Positions 8,801 to 15,977 of a stretch of 64,000 nucleotides of DNA are shown here, in pieces. This DNA comes from Cellulomonas chengniuliangii (GTDB lineage: Bacteria; Actinomycetota; Actinomycetes; Actinomycetales; Cellulomonadaceae): contig NZ_CP101988.1 of NCBI RefSeq assembly GCF_024508335.1, forward strand, positions 3,286,001-3,350,000, written 5' to 3'. The notes beneath the pieces were generated by a model. It saw only the letters and a list, made by a program, of their open reading frames with translations. It did no database searches and was not told the DNA's origin. How positions within the stretch are numbered: the first letter of the stretch is position 1; each line of letters starts with the position of its first letter. A program made the position numbers and the translations under genes.

Positions 8801-8929
8801 CTCTCGTCGACGCTGTTGACCCTGGTCGTTGTCCCGGCGCTGTACACGCTGTACGAGGGCCGAGGAGAGCGGCGGTCCGCTCGTCACGCGCAGCGGGCCG
8901 AGGAACCGGCCGTGCGCGTGACCGTCTGA
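5816..8929 (+). CDS. RND-family efflux transporter (AcrB/SwrC-like)
   Basis: A 1037-residue RND pump of normal length. It has the N-terminal membrane helix, a periplasmic-type porter domain (about residues 40-330), a block of helices, a second porter domain (about 550-850) and the C-terminal helix block. The sequence IGRVVDDAIVVIENIKRHL carries the paired aspartates of the proton relay in TM4. The start is GTG with GAGGGAG upstream at 5802-5808. No adaptor (MFP) or outer-membrane partner is nearby, as is usual for Gram-positive SwrC/YerP-like pumps. Substrate unknown; the iron-box-like sites upstream raise a siderophore or iron-linked role. Confidence 0.92.
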   Translation: MYRLARLSLAQRAVTALVTVAVTLLGLVSLGSLKQELIPSVSFPTAAVLAVAPGSSPDVVEQQVTVPLENAIQGVRGVEDVTSSASTGLTVSTVTFTYGTDMASATSQLTAAISRVQRQLPADVDPQVIAGSIDDLPVVQLAAAGSADPKALAQAVDEVLVPELEELDGIRDVTVTGSAARQITLDVDPAALAAAGLTPTDVSSVLQQNGITLPAGTVTEGHTTWSVQAGAPITSVEQLAALPLTGATGAVAPLGDVVDVIDGEQAQTSFSRLDGEPSLAVAITKTPDGNTVDVSHEVNDVLASARDSLAARGVTVSIVFDQAPFIEESIHGLATEGGLGLLFAVIVILAFLASVRSTLVSAVSIPLSLLVAFAVMNVTGYTLNLLTLSALTIAIGRVVDDAIVVIENIKRHLSYGEPKREAIIGAVREVGGAITASTVATVAVFAPIGFVGGVVGELFRPFAMTVAIAMGASLLVALTIVPVLAYWFLKEPAHADAEEAARVREAAEAKERTGIWQRAYVPTLNAALRRPWTAIAVAGAVLVGTLALVPRLETNLLGDTGQDTATVTQTFAPGTSLQAQDDAARTVEQALADVPGVMTVLTTVGNDGLATLFGGGSAPKASYSLTLDEDADAGRVQDDARAAIADLGAAPTTQLTVSGGEAAFGSSTVDLVITADDNDALADVATTVTDAVSDVDGVESVTNNLAADQQIVDVTVDRDKAAAAGLSETALAGMVTAVMQPSQIGQLDLGDGPVTVRMQVGDAPATLDALAATPVLTAGGPVPLSSLATVEKVDVPSAITRVDGSRSATVSVTPAGQDVGSLSQSLQKVVDEMELPAGAHVELGGVAADQQDAFGDLGLALLLAIAIVYIVMVATFNSLAQPFILLISVPFAATGALGALLVTGTPLGVPALIGMLMLVGVVVSNAIVLIDLINQYRAAGRPLLEAVTEGARQRLRPIVMTAAATIFALLPMAFGATGGGAFISQPLALVVIGGLLSSTLLTLVVVPALYTLYEGRGERRSARHAQRAEEPAVRVTV

Positions 8930-9095
8930 TCAGCGTCGCCAGCAGGCCGGCAAGCTCACGCGGCCGCTCGCCGCGAGCCTCGGCTCGTGGAGGGCGGCCG
9001 CGTGGCGTATGGCCGCTGAGAGAAGTCGTTAACCTACGAAGCGTGCGGCAGGCCGACATCCGGCCGCCGCACTGGTCCATCGACGCAGCCGAGCC

Positions 9096-9867
9096 GTGAG
9101 CCGCGTGGTGGTCACCGGGGGCAGCGGAAAACTCGGGCGTGCGGTCGTCGAGCATCTCGCGGAGCACGGGTACGACGTGGTGAACGTGGACATGGCCCTC
9201 CCCCCGGCTGGGCAGAGAGCGGTGTTCACTCGCGTTGACCTGACCGACCTGGGGCAGGTCACCGAGGCCCTGACCGGCATCGACGACCGGTACGAGGGCG
9301 TCGACGCGGTCGTGCATCTCGCTGCGATCCCCGCGCCCGGCCTGCGTCCCAGCTGCGCGACCTTCGCCAACAACGTCGTCGCCACCAACAACGTGTTCAG
9401 CGCCGCCCGCCGCGCGGGCGTCAGGAACGTCGTCTGGGCGTCCAGCGAGACCGTCCTCGGGCTGCCGTTCGACACGCCCCCGCCGTACGTCCCCGTCGAC
9501 GAGGAGTACGCGGTCCGCCCTGAGAGCACCTACTCGCTGGGCAAGGCGGTCGAGAGGAGATGGCGCGGCACTTCACGCGCTGGGACCCCGCGCTCAAGCT
9601 CATCGGGCTGCGGTACTCCAACGTGATGGAGGTCGCCGACTACGCCGCGTTCCCGGGCTTCGCCGACGACCCGCGCAGCCGGATCTGGAACCTGTGGGGC
9701 TACATCGACGCCCGCGACGGCGCGCTCGCGGTCAGGCTCGCGCTGGAGAGCGACCTCACCGGGTTCGAGGCGTTCATCGTCGCGTCGCCCGACACCATGC
9801 TCGAGACTCCGTCGGCCGAGCTGGTCGCGGAGCACCTCCCCGACGTCCCGGTGACCCGCCCGATGTC
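9096..9867 (+). pseudogene. NAD-dependent epimerase/dehydratase, frameshifted and 3'-truncated
   Basis: The first frame opens MSRVVVTGGSGKLGRAVVEHLAE, an extended-SDR Rossmann fold, with HLAAIPAPG and the catalytic YSLGK (YxxxK). At about 9550-9556 the reading frame is lost. Restoring one G after gtcgag makes VEEEMARHFTRWDP and joins the second frame (IGLRYSNVMEV, FPGFADDPRSRIWNLWGYIDARD). The homology then stops near 9867, after VPVTRP, about 40 residues short of a complete enzyme. So there is one frameshift and one missing end. A sequencing error could explain the first but not the second. Confidence 0.75.
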
Positions 9868-10065
9868 CGTAGGATCCAGACACAACGGCCGCACACGGCT
9901 GCAGCCTCCATCGAACTCGGAAGCTGCCGCTCCAGGTCTCTCCCATCGCCGTGGGCAACCTGCATACTTGCTGGCGTCCGAGCGCGGGTCGTGCGCCACG
10001 ATGGGCGTCGTCAGTTTCGCGATGTCGGGCACTTCGTCCACGTGGCGACCATGACCGGAGGACTC
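9868..10065. other. Junction between broken epimerase and AbiTii gene
   Basis: The epimerase similarity ends near 9867 and the defence gene starts at 10066. No gene is apparent here. The stretch is less GC-rich than its surroundings and contains a CATACT box near 9963 that could act as a -10 element. It is the likely left edge of the inserted material. Confidence 0.45.
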
Positions 10066-10983
10066 ATGTCCCGGCTCAGCGCACTCATCGACCAGGCGGC
10101 AGACAGCGCTCGGCCCCTCTCGGACGTGTTGAGGCAGGTGAAGATCGTCGCCGCGCGGATCGATGATCCCGGGCTCGCTGAGTGGTCGAGCAAGGAACTG
10201 ACCGGCTACGGGACTGACGATCAGCTGCCGACGTACCGCTCGAAGCGGGAGTTCCCGGTGTTAGGGAACTGGTCCGGGCCGTTCGGCTCGGCTGTGAACA
10301 ACGCCCCGATCTCCTCAGCGGGCATCACCGATGGCTTCCTCGACTGGTTCCAGTGCGAGATCCGGCACCCCGTTGCTGAACTAGAAGCGCTCAGCGATAG
10401 CGGCCAGGACCCGACGATCCGGTGGGATCCCTGGGCCGTCGTCGAGTACAACAGGCGGACAGAGAATGGTGAGGGCGGCGCCACCTTCGAGATGATGAGC
10501 CTCCTCGACGCCCGGCTCGTCATCCCGCGGAACGCGTTGACCGGGATCCTCGACATGATCCGGACACGTGTCCTCGACCTCGCTTTGGCGCTCGAAGGCG
10601 TTGCGCCAGACGCCGGTGAGCCGGATGGCCCGACCGTGGCGAACAAGCGAGTCGAAGCAGTGACCCAGACGTTCCACATCACGGTCAACGGCGACGGTGC
10701 GAACATCGCCACCGGGGACCATGTGCGCCAGCGGTCCACGATCAAGAAGGGCGACGTGGACGGGTTGCTGGAAGCGGCCCGGACTCTCGGCCTTGACAAT
10801 GACAGCGCCGCCGAGTTCCATCGCGCCATCGAGGCGGATGGCGGCCATGTGGGCGAGAACACGCGGAGCTTCGTCGAGCGGGTGCGGAGCGGGGTGGTCT
10901 CGCTTGTCGGCAGCATCGCCGCCAACGTTGCCGCCACCGGCCTGCTCGAACTGGCGGCCCAATTCGCTGGCGCCGTGGGCTGA
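10066..10983 (+). CDS. AbiTii-domain protein (putative abortive-infection defence)
   Basis: A 305-residue protein. Residues 1-110 match what I know of the AbiTii domain: a helical opening (MSRLSALIDQAADSARPLSDVL), then WSSKELTGYGTDDQLPTYR and GNWSGPFGSAVNNAPI. A middle stretch (TFHITVNGDGANIATGDH) leads to a C-terminal glycine/alanine hydrophobic segment (SGVVSLVGSIAANVAATGLLEL) that could insert in a membrane. The start at 10066 has GGAGG 4 nt upstream. AbiTii proteins are linked to phage abortive infection, but their mechanism is poorly known. Base composition is less GC-rich than the core genes, consistent with transfer. Confidence 0.75.
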   Translation: MSRLSALIDQAADSARPLSDVLRQVKIVAARIDDPGLAEWSSKELTGYGTDDQLPTYRSKREFPVLGNWSGPFGSAVNNAPISSAGITDGFLDWFQCEIRHPVAELEALSDSGQDPTIRWDPWAVVEYNRRTENGEGGATFEMMSLLDARLVIPRNALTGILDMIRTRVLDLALALEGVAPDAGEPDGPTVANKRVEAVTQTFHITVNGDGANIATGDHVRQRSTIKKGDVDGLLEAARTLGLDNDSAAEFHRAIEADGGHVGENTRSFVERVRSGVVSLVGSIAANVAATGLLELAAQFAGAVG

Positions 10984-11300
10984 CTAGGGATTCCACTTCG
11001 CCTCGGAGGGGGCGCTTACTGCACAACCTAACTGGCGCGAACCTTTGCCTGGAGCCCGTGGTGCGCACGGTGCTGGCAGTAGTGTCTGCGCCAACCAGAC
11101 GACCCTGATCTGCAGAACGAAAAGCACCGCGGTGTCGCCGATAACTTGCGCCTTATGACATTCTGTCGTCTGCGTATTGGCTTTGGTGAACGTCCCGGTC
11201 ACGCGCCCCGGGCTCCGCTTGCGCGGCTGCACCCGCCCTCACTGCGCATTCGCCCTGTTGTCGCCTCGCGCGACCTAGAAACCTTGCTACGGTGCCTGAC
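10984..11300. other. Intergenic region in the accessory segment
   Basis: About 317 bases, less GC-rich than the flanking core genes, with no frame I can support on either strand. A TACGGT box at 11288-11293 sits 7 nt before the ATG at 11301 and probably is the promoter of the next gene. Confidence 0.5.
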
Positions 11301-12104
11301 ATGGCGCTGACCGAATCAGAACGCGCGTCTCTAGCCCAGATGCTTAACACAGCGCCCGACCTCGATGGCTGGCGGCTCAGAGCCCATCGTGTGGAGGAAC
11401 CAGAGCGGGGCAGCGACCTGGCAGTCGACGACAAGATCTTCCCGCACATTGCGATTAGCCAACTTGCGCGGATGTCACTCGTCCTCGCTGGCGAACACCT
11501 CCGCCTCGCGCTCGACGCCATCAAGGCCAAGCAGCTCTATCCCTCTTCGCATTTCACAGTGCTGCGAGGAGCGCTGGTCGGCGCATCCCAAGCGGTATGG
11601 ATTCTGGGACCGGAAGACCGCGGTCTGCGCCGTGAGCGGGCGCTCACGGTCCTCACGGAGATGTATGCCCAAATGGGCAAGTACTACGGCTTCCTCGCCG
11701 ACACCCGGCTCGATGGCACCGATCGCGCGAGTCTTGATGATCAGCGGTCATGGTTGAGTGTGCGCCAGAATGGCGTCGCCGCAATACGAACTGGCAAGGC
11801 GAGCCTCAACCTCACAGACGTCATCGGCGCCGCGTCCGATCACGCCTTTGCGAACGCTGCGAGTCGTGAAGCCGTCCGGCGACTGTGGCGTGAGATGAGC
11901 GCCGACGCACATGTTCTGGGCTGGTCACTCTTTCAACGGACATCGTTCGGGCCACCTGACCGACGCACCGGCATCGGCGAGGGTCGCGCGCCCGGAAGTC
12001 CTGAGCATGTCGCGGAGCCGTTCCTGGCCTCGTACCGGCTACTCAGATGTGGGTGGTCGCTATTCGACCGCCGCTGCGAGGCGCCGACCACGCCATCGCG
12101 GTGA
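11301..12104 (+). CDS. Hypothetical protein of the accessory segment
   Basis: A 267-residue, mostly helical soluble protein with no family I can name. A central segment (HFTVLRGALVGASQAVWILGP, then RERALTVLTEMYAQMGKYYGF) resembles helical cores seen in many uncharacterised actinobacterial proteins. A GTG 9 nt upstream (11292) is possible, but the -10 box TACGGT at 11288-11293 favours a leaderless start at 11301. It lies between the AbiTii gene and tRNA-Ser and shares their lower GC content, so it may belong to the same insertion. A partnership with AbiTii is only a suggestion; the 317-nt gap argues against one operon. Confidence 0.6.
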   Translation: MALTESERASLAQMLNTAPDLDGWRLRAHRVEEPERGSDLAVDDKIFPHIAISQLARMSLVLAGEHLRLALDAIKAKQLYPSSHFTVLRGALVGASQAVWILGPEDRGLRRERALTVLTEMYAQMGKYYGFLADTRLDGTDRASLDDQRSWLSVRQNGVAAIRTGKASLNLTDVIGAASDHAFANAASREAVRRLWREMSADAHVLGWSLFQRTSFGPPDRRTGIGEGRAPGSPEHVAEPFLASYRLLRCGWSLFDRRCEAPTTPSR

Positions 12105-12195
12105 GCTCGGCCGACCGCTGCGGCGTTAGCTCGGCACCGATGCCAGGCCCGCCTGTGCGTACAACGCGTTGCACGAAAGGTAGTGGGGGCAACGA

Positions 12196-12239
12196 CGAAG
12201 GGCCCCACGTCCGCAGGATCCTGCGGGTGGGGCCCTTCG
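12196..12239. terminator. Large hairpin, terminator of tRNA-Ser
   Basis: Arms CGAAGGGCCCCAC (12196-12208) and GTGGGGCCCTTCG (12227-12239) are perfect complements. They enclose a further perfect palindrome, CCGCAGGATCCTGCGG (12211-12226). The hairpin lies 5 nt beyond the tRNA 3' end and most likely ends its transcription. It also marks the right edge of the accessory segment. Confidence 0.75.
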
Positions 12240-12244
12240 GCTGG

Positions 12245-12331
12245 CGGTAGCGGTGGGATTTGAACCCACGGTGGACTTTCACCCACACACGCTTTCGAGG
12301 CGTGCTCCTTAGGCCGCTCGGACACGCTACC
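12245..12331 (-). tRNA. tRNA-Ser (anticodon CGA)
   Basis: On the minus strand the acceptor arms GGTAGCG and CGCTACC pair, with G as discriminator. The anticodon stem CACGC/GCGTG holds the loop CTCGAAA, giving anticodon CGA. A long variable arm and the GGTTCAAATCC T-loop are present, as in serine tRNAs. No CCA is encoded. The 3' end faces the accessory genes to the left, the usual geometry for integration at a tRNA. Confidence 0.95.
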
Positions 12332-12427
12332 TCGCCGAGAAGGGTACCTGGTCGGAGCCCATGGTCCGTAATCGGCCAGCCCAGACACCCCTCGGCGACC
12401 GCAGCGGCGACCTCCAGACCCGCGTCG

Positions 12428-12433
12428 TACGGT
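12428..12433 (+). promoter_or_regulatory. -10 box (TACGGT) of a leaderless start
   Basis: TACGGT ends 6 nt before the GTG of the sirtuin gene. No ribosome binding site is visible, so transcription probably starts at the start codon. Confidence 0.55.
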
Positions 12434-12439
12434 GGTCCG

Positions 12440-13318
12440 GTGACCCTCTCGACTGCGCTCCCCCGCCCTGCGGCCGGCTCGCTCGAGGACGTGGTCGACC
12501 TGCTCCGCGGCAGGCGGCTGGCTGTGCTGACGGGCGCGGGCATCTCGACGGACTCGGGGATCCCGGACTACCGCGGCCCGGATTCGCCGCCGCGCACCCC
12601 CATGACGTTCCAGCAGTTCGTGGGCGATGAGGCGTTCCGCCGGCACTACTGGGCCCGCAACCACGTCGGTTGGCGGCACATGCACCGCACGGAGCCGAAC
12701 GCGGGCCATCGGGCGTTGGCCGAGCTGGAGGCGCGTGGGGTGGTGAACGGCGTCATCACGCAGAACGTGGACCTGCTCCATGAGGAGGCGGGATCGCGCA
12801 CGGTGATCGACCTGCACGGCCGGTACGACCGGGTGGTGTGCCTGCGCTGCGGCACGGTGCGCCCGCGGGCCGAGGTGGCGGAGCGGTTGGAGGCGCTCAA
12901 CCCGGGGTTCGTGGAGTCGGTGGGCGCCGTGGCGGACATCGAGATCGCGCCGGACGCCGATGCGGTGATCGAGTCGACGGCGGACTTCCGGATCGCGTCG
13001 TGCTGGGCCCCCGACCCGGACGGCGGCGCCGGCGAGTGCGGCGGGATGCTGAAGCCGGACATCGTGTACTTCGGCGAGAACGTGCCGAAGGAGCGGGTCG
13101 AGCGGGCGTTCGCGCTGGTGGACGACGCGCAGGCGCTGCTCGTCGCCGGATCGTCCCTGACGGTCATGTCGGGCCGGCGCTTCGTGGTGCACGCCTCCCG
13201 GACGGGCAAGCCGGTGGTCATCGTCAACCAGGGGCCGACCCGGGGCGACGCCCTCGCCACCCTCACCCTCGACGCGGGCACCACGCCGACGCTGACGGCT
13301 TTGGCGCGGCGCCTCTAG
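12440..13318 (+). CDS. NAD-dependent protein deacylase (Sir2 family)
   Basis: A 292-residue sirtuin. The NAD-binding signature TGAGISTDSGIPDYRGPDSPP is clear, followed by TQNVDLLHEEAGS and the catalytic histidine in VIDLHGRYDRVVCLRCG. A Cys-x2-Cys pair (CLRCG) and a later Cys pair (ASCW with GECGG) would hold the structural zinc, and KPDIVYFGENVP and GSSLTV complete the fold. It removes acyl groups from lysines using NAD. The GTG at 12440 is chosen for the -10 box 6 nt upstream. The stop overlaps that of tadA on the other strand (convergent). Confidence 0.92.
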   Translation: MTLSTALPRPAAGSLEDVVDLLRGRRLAVLTGAGISTDSGIPDYRGPDSPPRTPMTFQQFVGDEAFRRHYWARNHVGWRHMHRTEPNAGHRALAELEARGVVNGVITQNVDLLHEEAGSRTVIDLHGRYDRVVCLRCGTVRPRAEVAERLEALNPGFVESVGAVADIEIAPDADAVIESTADFRIASCWAPDPDGGAGECGGMLKPDIVYFGENVPKERVERAFALVDDAQALLVAGSSLTVMSGRRFVVHASRTGKPVVIVNQGPTRGDALATLTLDAGTTPTLTALARRL

Positions 13319-13800
13319 TCGGCCGGTCGGCCCGGGTCGGCCCGGTGCTCGGCGAAGAACTCGCGCAGCAGCTCCCCGCACTCGGCCTCCCGCACCCCGC
13401 CGATGACCTCGACGCGGTGGTTGAGCCGCCGGTCGCGCACCACGTCCCACTGCGAGCCGCACGCCCCGGCCTTGGGGTCCCAGGCGCCCAGCACCAGCCG
13501 TGGGACGCGGGCCAGCACGGTGGCGCCCGCGCACATCAGGCAGGGCTCGAGGGTGACGACGAGGGTGCAGTCGTCGAGCCGCCAGCGCCCGAGCCGCTCG
13601 GAGGCGTCGCGCAGCGCCAGCACCTCGGCGTGCGCGGTGGGGTCGCCGGTGGCCTCGCGCTGGTTGTGCCCGCGCCCGACGATGCCGCCGTCCGGCCCGA
13701 TGACGACCGCCCCGACCGGGACGTCGCCGGTGGCGAGGGCGGAGCGCGCCTCTGCGAGCGCGCACGCCATGTCTTCTGCGTCACGCGGCAGGCCGATCAT
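13315..13800 (-). CDS. tadA: tRNA-specific adenosine deaminase / nucleoside deaminase
   Basis: A 161-residue zinc deaminase. The metal-binding and catalytic motifs are HAEVLAL (His-Ala-Glu) and EPCLMCAGA (PCxxC). GHNQREATGDPTAHAE is typical of TadA, which converts the wobble adenosine of tRNA-Arg(ACG) to inosine. The ATG at 13800 lies 9 nt after GGAAGG; a start at 13809 would leave no spacing. The gene is divergent from upp with under 70 nt between them. A guanine or cytosine deaminase role is less likely given size and motif context. Confidence 0.85.
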   Translation of the reverse strand: MIGLPRDAEDMACALAEARSALATGDVPVGAVVIGPDGGIVGRGHNQREATGDPTAHAEVLALRDASERLGRWRLDDCTLVVTLEPCLMCAGATVLARVPRLVLGAWDPKAGACGSQWDVVRDRRLNHRVEVIGGVREAECGELLREFFAEHRADPGRPAD

Positions 13801-13856
13801 GCTGGTCATCCTTCCATCCGGGACCTCGGGCGGCGTCCACTCTGTGGGACTGGCGG

Positions 13857-13862
13857 TAGCCT
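13857..13862 (+). promoter_or_regulatory. -10 box (TAGCCT) of a leaderless start
   Basis: TAGCCT ends 7 nt before the ATG of upp and no Shine-Dalgarno is present, which suggests a leaderless transcript. Confidence 0.55.
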
Positions 13863-13869
13863 GTGAGCC

Positions 13870-14505
13870 ATGCGCCTGCACGTCGCCGACCACCCGCTGG
13901 TCGCCCACAAGCTCACCGTCCTGCGAGACGAGCGGACGGCGTCCCCGACGTTCCGGCTGCTGGTCGACGAGCTGGTGACGCTGCTCGCGTACGAGGCCAC
14001 CCGCGAGGTCCGCACGGAGCCCACCGTCATCCAGACTCCGGTCACGCAGACCACCGGCATCAAGCTGGCGGACCCGCGTCCGCTGGTGGTGCCCATCCTG
14101 CGCGCCGGCCTGGGGATGCTCGAGGGGATGACCCGCCTGCTGCCCACGGCCGAGGTCGGCTTCCTGGGCATGCAGCGCGACGAGGAGACCCTCGAGGCGA
14201 TCACCTACGCGAACCGCCTCCCGGACGACCTGGCGGGCCGCCAGTGCTTCCTGCTGGACCCGATGCTGGCCACGGGCGCCACGCTCGTCGCCGCGATCGA
14301 CTTCCTGTTCGCCCGCGGGGCCCGCGACGTGACGGCCGTGTGCCTGCTGGCCGCGCCCGAGGGCCTGAAGGTCCTCGAGGACGCCGTCGGCGACCGGGGC
14401 GACGTCAAGGTGGTCGTCGCGTCGGTGGACGAGCGGCTCAACGAGAACGCGTACATCGTCCCGGGCCTGGGCGACGCGGGCGACCGCCTGTACGGCGTCG
14501 TCTGA
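13870..14505 (+). CDS. upp: Uracil phosphoribosyltransferase
   Basis: A 211-residue enzyme of normal length, [29 protein letters not shown] at the N terminus. The PRPP-binding loop is [33 protein letters not shown] and the C-terminal uracil-contacting [14 protein letters not shown] agree with the family. It makes UMP from uracil and PRPP in pyrimidine salvage. It appears leaderless and stands divergent from tadA, the common arrangement in actinomycetes. Confidence 0.97.
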   Translation: MRLHVADHPLVAHKLTVLRDERTASPTFRLLVDELVTLLAYEATREVRTEPTVIQTPVTQTTGIKLADPRPLVVPILRAGLGMLEGMTRLLPTAEVGFLGMQRDEETLEAITYANRLPDDLAGRQCFLLDPMLATGATLVAAIDFLFARGARDVTAVCLLAAPEGLKVLEDAVGDRGDVKVVVASVDERLNENAYIVPGLGDAGDRLYGVV

Positions 14506-14797
14506 CCTGTCCGACGCCAGCCCGGCCACCCGGACCGCGCCCCGGGCTGCCCGGTGAGCCTCACCAGCCAGTTTTCTCACGCAGTTCTCACACGGTGAGA
14601 TCTCGGGCATTCCCCCTTGGGCATCTCGGCATCTCCTGACACGATCAAGTCGTGTACCCCGCGCTGCCCACCCTCGTCGCCGACTCGGCGCACGATCCGG
14701 CGCGCCTGTGCTCCCCATGCTGTCGGTCCTGACGCGCGTCAGCCCATCGACCACATGCCCATCCCGTCCGGGGTGGGATCGCACACCGGAGGCCTGC

Positions 14798-15151
14798 ATG
14801 ACCCTCCCCGCCAAGAAGAGCCTGCCTGAGCCGCGTCCCCGTGCCGGGTTCGTGCTCTACGTCGGGCTGCGGGACCACGACGACACCACCGAGCCCCACG
14901 ACCCGCCGCTCGACGACGTCCACTCCGCCCGCGCCGACCTCGGCGTGGCCGAGCTGACCGAGATCGCCGAGACTCTGCGCGACCTCGCCCGCGAGATCCT
15001 GCCGACCGCGGAGACGTTCACCGCGCTGTCGCTCGTGCCGGGCGGCGGCGAAGGCCCGGACGACGTCCAGGGCCTGCGGGAGCGGCTCTCCCATCTGCGC
15101 CTCCTCGAGGCGCCATCGACTGTCCTCGGCGGCTCGGGGGACGCCCGCTGA
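14798..15151 (+). CDS. Small hypothetical protein
   Basis: A 117-residue acidic protein from MTLPAKKSLPEPRPRAGF. The ATG at 14798 has GGAGG at 14788-14792 with 5 nt spacing, so this start is well supported; the frame upstream is open but lacks support. It includes a predicted helix (VAELTEIAETLRDLAREILP) and a low-complexity tail. I know of no family. It is followed at once by a hairpin terminator, so it is probably a single-gene unit. Confidence 0.65.
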   Translation: MTLPAKKSLPEPRPRAGFVLYVGLRDHDDTTEPHDPPLDDVHSARADLGVAELTEIAETLRDLAREILPTAETFTALSLVPGGGEGPDDVQGLRERLSHLRLLEAPSTVLGGSGDAR

Positions 15152-15157
15152 GGACAC

Positions 15158-15210
15158 GCGCTGCCGGGCCCACGACTGGTCTGGGGGGACCCACGTCGGC
15201 CCGGCAGCGC
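15158..15210. terminator. Hairpin after the small hypothetical gene
   Basis: GCGCTGCCGGGCC (15158-15170) and GGCCCGGCAGCGC (15198-15210) are perfect 13-bp complements with a 27-nt loop, starting 7 nt past the stop codon. There is no T run, as is common in high-GC hosts. Confidence 0.6.
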
Positions 15211-15267
15211 ACCCACCCGCCTCGCACGCGGCGGCTACCCGCCCGCGCGGAGAGGACGTATCGGACC

Positions 15268-15273
15268 TAGCGT
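15268..15273 (+). promoter_or_regulatory. -10 box (TAGCGT) of a leaderless start
   Basis: TAGCGT ends 7 nt before ATG 15281, which supports that start over the in-frame GTG at 15272 lying inside the box. Confidence 0.55.
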
Positions 15274-15280
15274 GGGGCCC

Positions 15281-15946
15281 ATGCGCATCGTCATCGCCGG
15301 AGGCCACGGCCAGATCGCCCGTCGTCTGACTCGCCTGCTGGTGGCACGCGGGGACACGCCCATAGCGATCGTGCGCAACCCCGAGCACATCCCCGACGTC
15401 CGGAGCGACGGCGCGGGCGCGGTGCTGATCGACCTCGAGAAGGTCGACCCCGGCGCGTTGCCCGGCGCCCTGTCCGGCGCCGACGCGGTGGTGTTCGCCG
15501 CAGGGGCCGGCCCGGGCAGCGGCGCCGCCCGCAAGGACACCGTCGATCGGGCGGCTGCCGCGGCACTGGCCGACGCCGCCTCCCACGCGGGCGTCCACCG
15601 CTACATCCTGGTGTCGTCGATGGGCGCGGGCGAGGAGCCACCCGAGGACGCGTCGGAGGCGTTCGCCGCGTACCTGCGCGCCAAGACGGCCAGCGAGCGC
15701 TACCTGGCCGGTCACGAGCTGGACTGGACGATCCTGCGGCCCGGCCGCCTGACCGATGAGCCCGGCACCGGCCGGGTCCGCCTGGACACCGAGGCGCCTC
15801 CCGGGTCGGTGCCACGGGACGACGTGGCCGCGGTGATCGCCGCGCTGCTGCACGAGCCGCTCTCCTCGGGCCTGACCCTCGAGCTGGTCTCCGGCGACGT
15901 CCCCATCGAGGCCGCGGTCGCCGCGGTGACCGAGCTCGAAGACTGA
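15281..15946 (+). CDS. NAD(P)-binding atypical short-chain dehydrogenase/epimerase-like protein
   Basis: A 221-residue single-domain Rossmann protein: MRIVIAGGHGQIARRLTRLL at the N terminus (GxxGxxG), VVFAAGAGPGSGAARKDTVD, HRYILVSSMGAGEEP and WTILRPGRLTDEPGTG. This is the pattern of the YwnB/HSCARG-like atypical SDRs, which often lack a catalytic tyrosine and act as NADPH sensors or reductases of unknown substrate. It is followed 31 nt later by a flavin monooxygenase on the same strand, so the two may be cotranscribed. Confidence 0.82.
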   Translation: MRIVIAGGHGQIARRLTRLLVARGDTPIAIVRNPEHIPDVRSDGAGAVLIDLEKVDPGALPGALSGADAVVFAAGAGPGSGAARKDTVDRAAAAALADAASHAGVHRYILVSSMGAGEEPPEDASEAFAAYLRAKTASERYLAGHELDWTILRPGRLTDEPGTGRVRLDTEAPPGSVPRDDVAAVIAALLHEPLSSGLTLELVSGDVPIEAAVAAVTELED

Positions 15947-15977
15947 CGCCACCCCGCAGGGCCGCATGGGAGCGACG

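Noticed and set aside
5723-8887. A 1054-codon open frame antisense to the RND exporter
   Set aside because: It is a high-GC shadow: low-complexity Arg/Gly/Asp/His composition, no domain, and the other strand encodes a full RND pump with all its motifs.
9868-12331. Integrase or att repeat for the tRNA-Ser island
   Set aside because: No integrase or transposase is encoded in the segment, and I found no second copy of the tRNA 3' end longer than about 9 nt (CGGTGGGAT near 10420), which is within chance.
14580-14655. Hairpins after upp as a riboswitch
   Set aside because: Only short stems (for example CACGA-TCAAG-TCGTG) with no known aptamer signature; at most part of a terminator.
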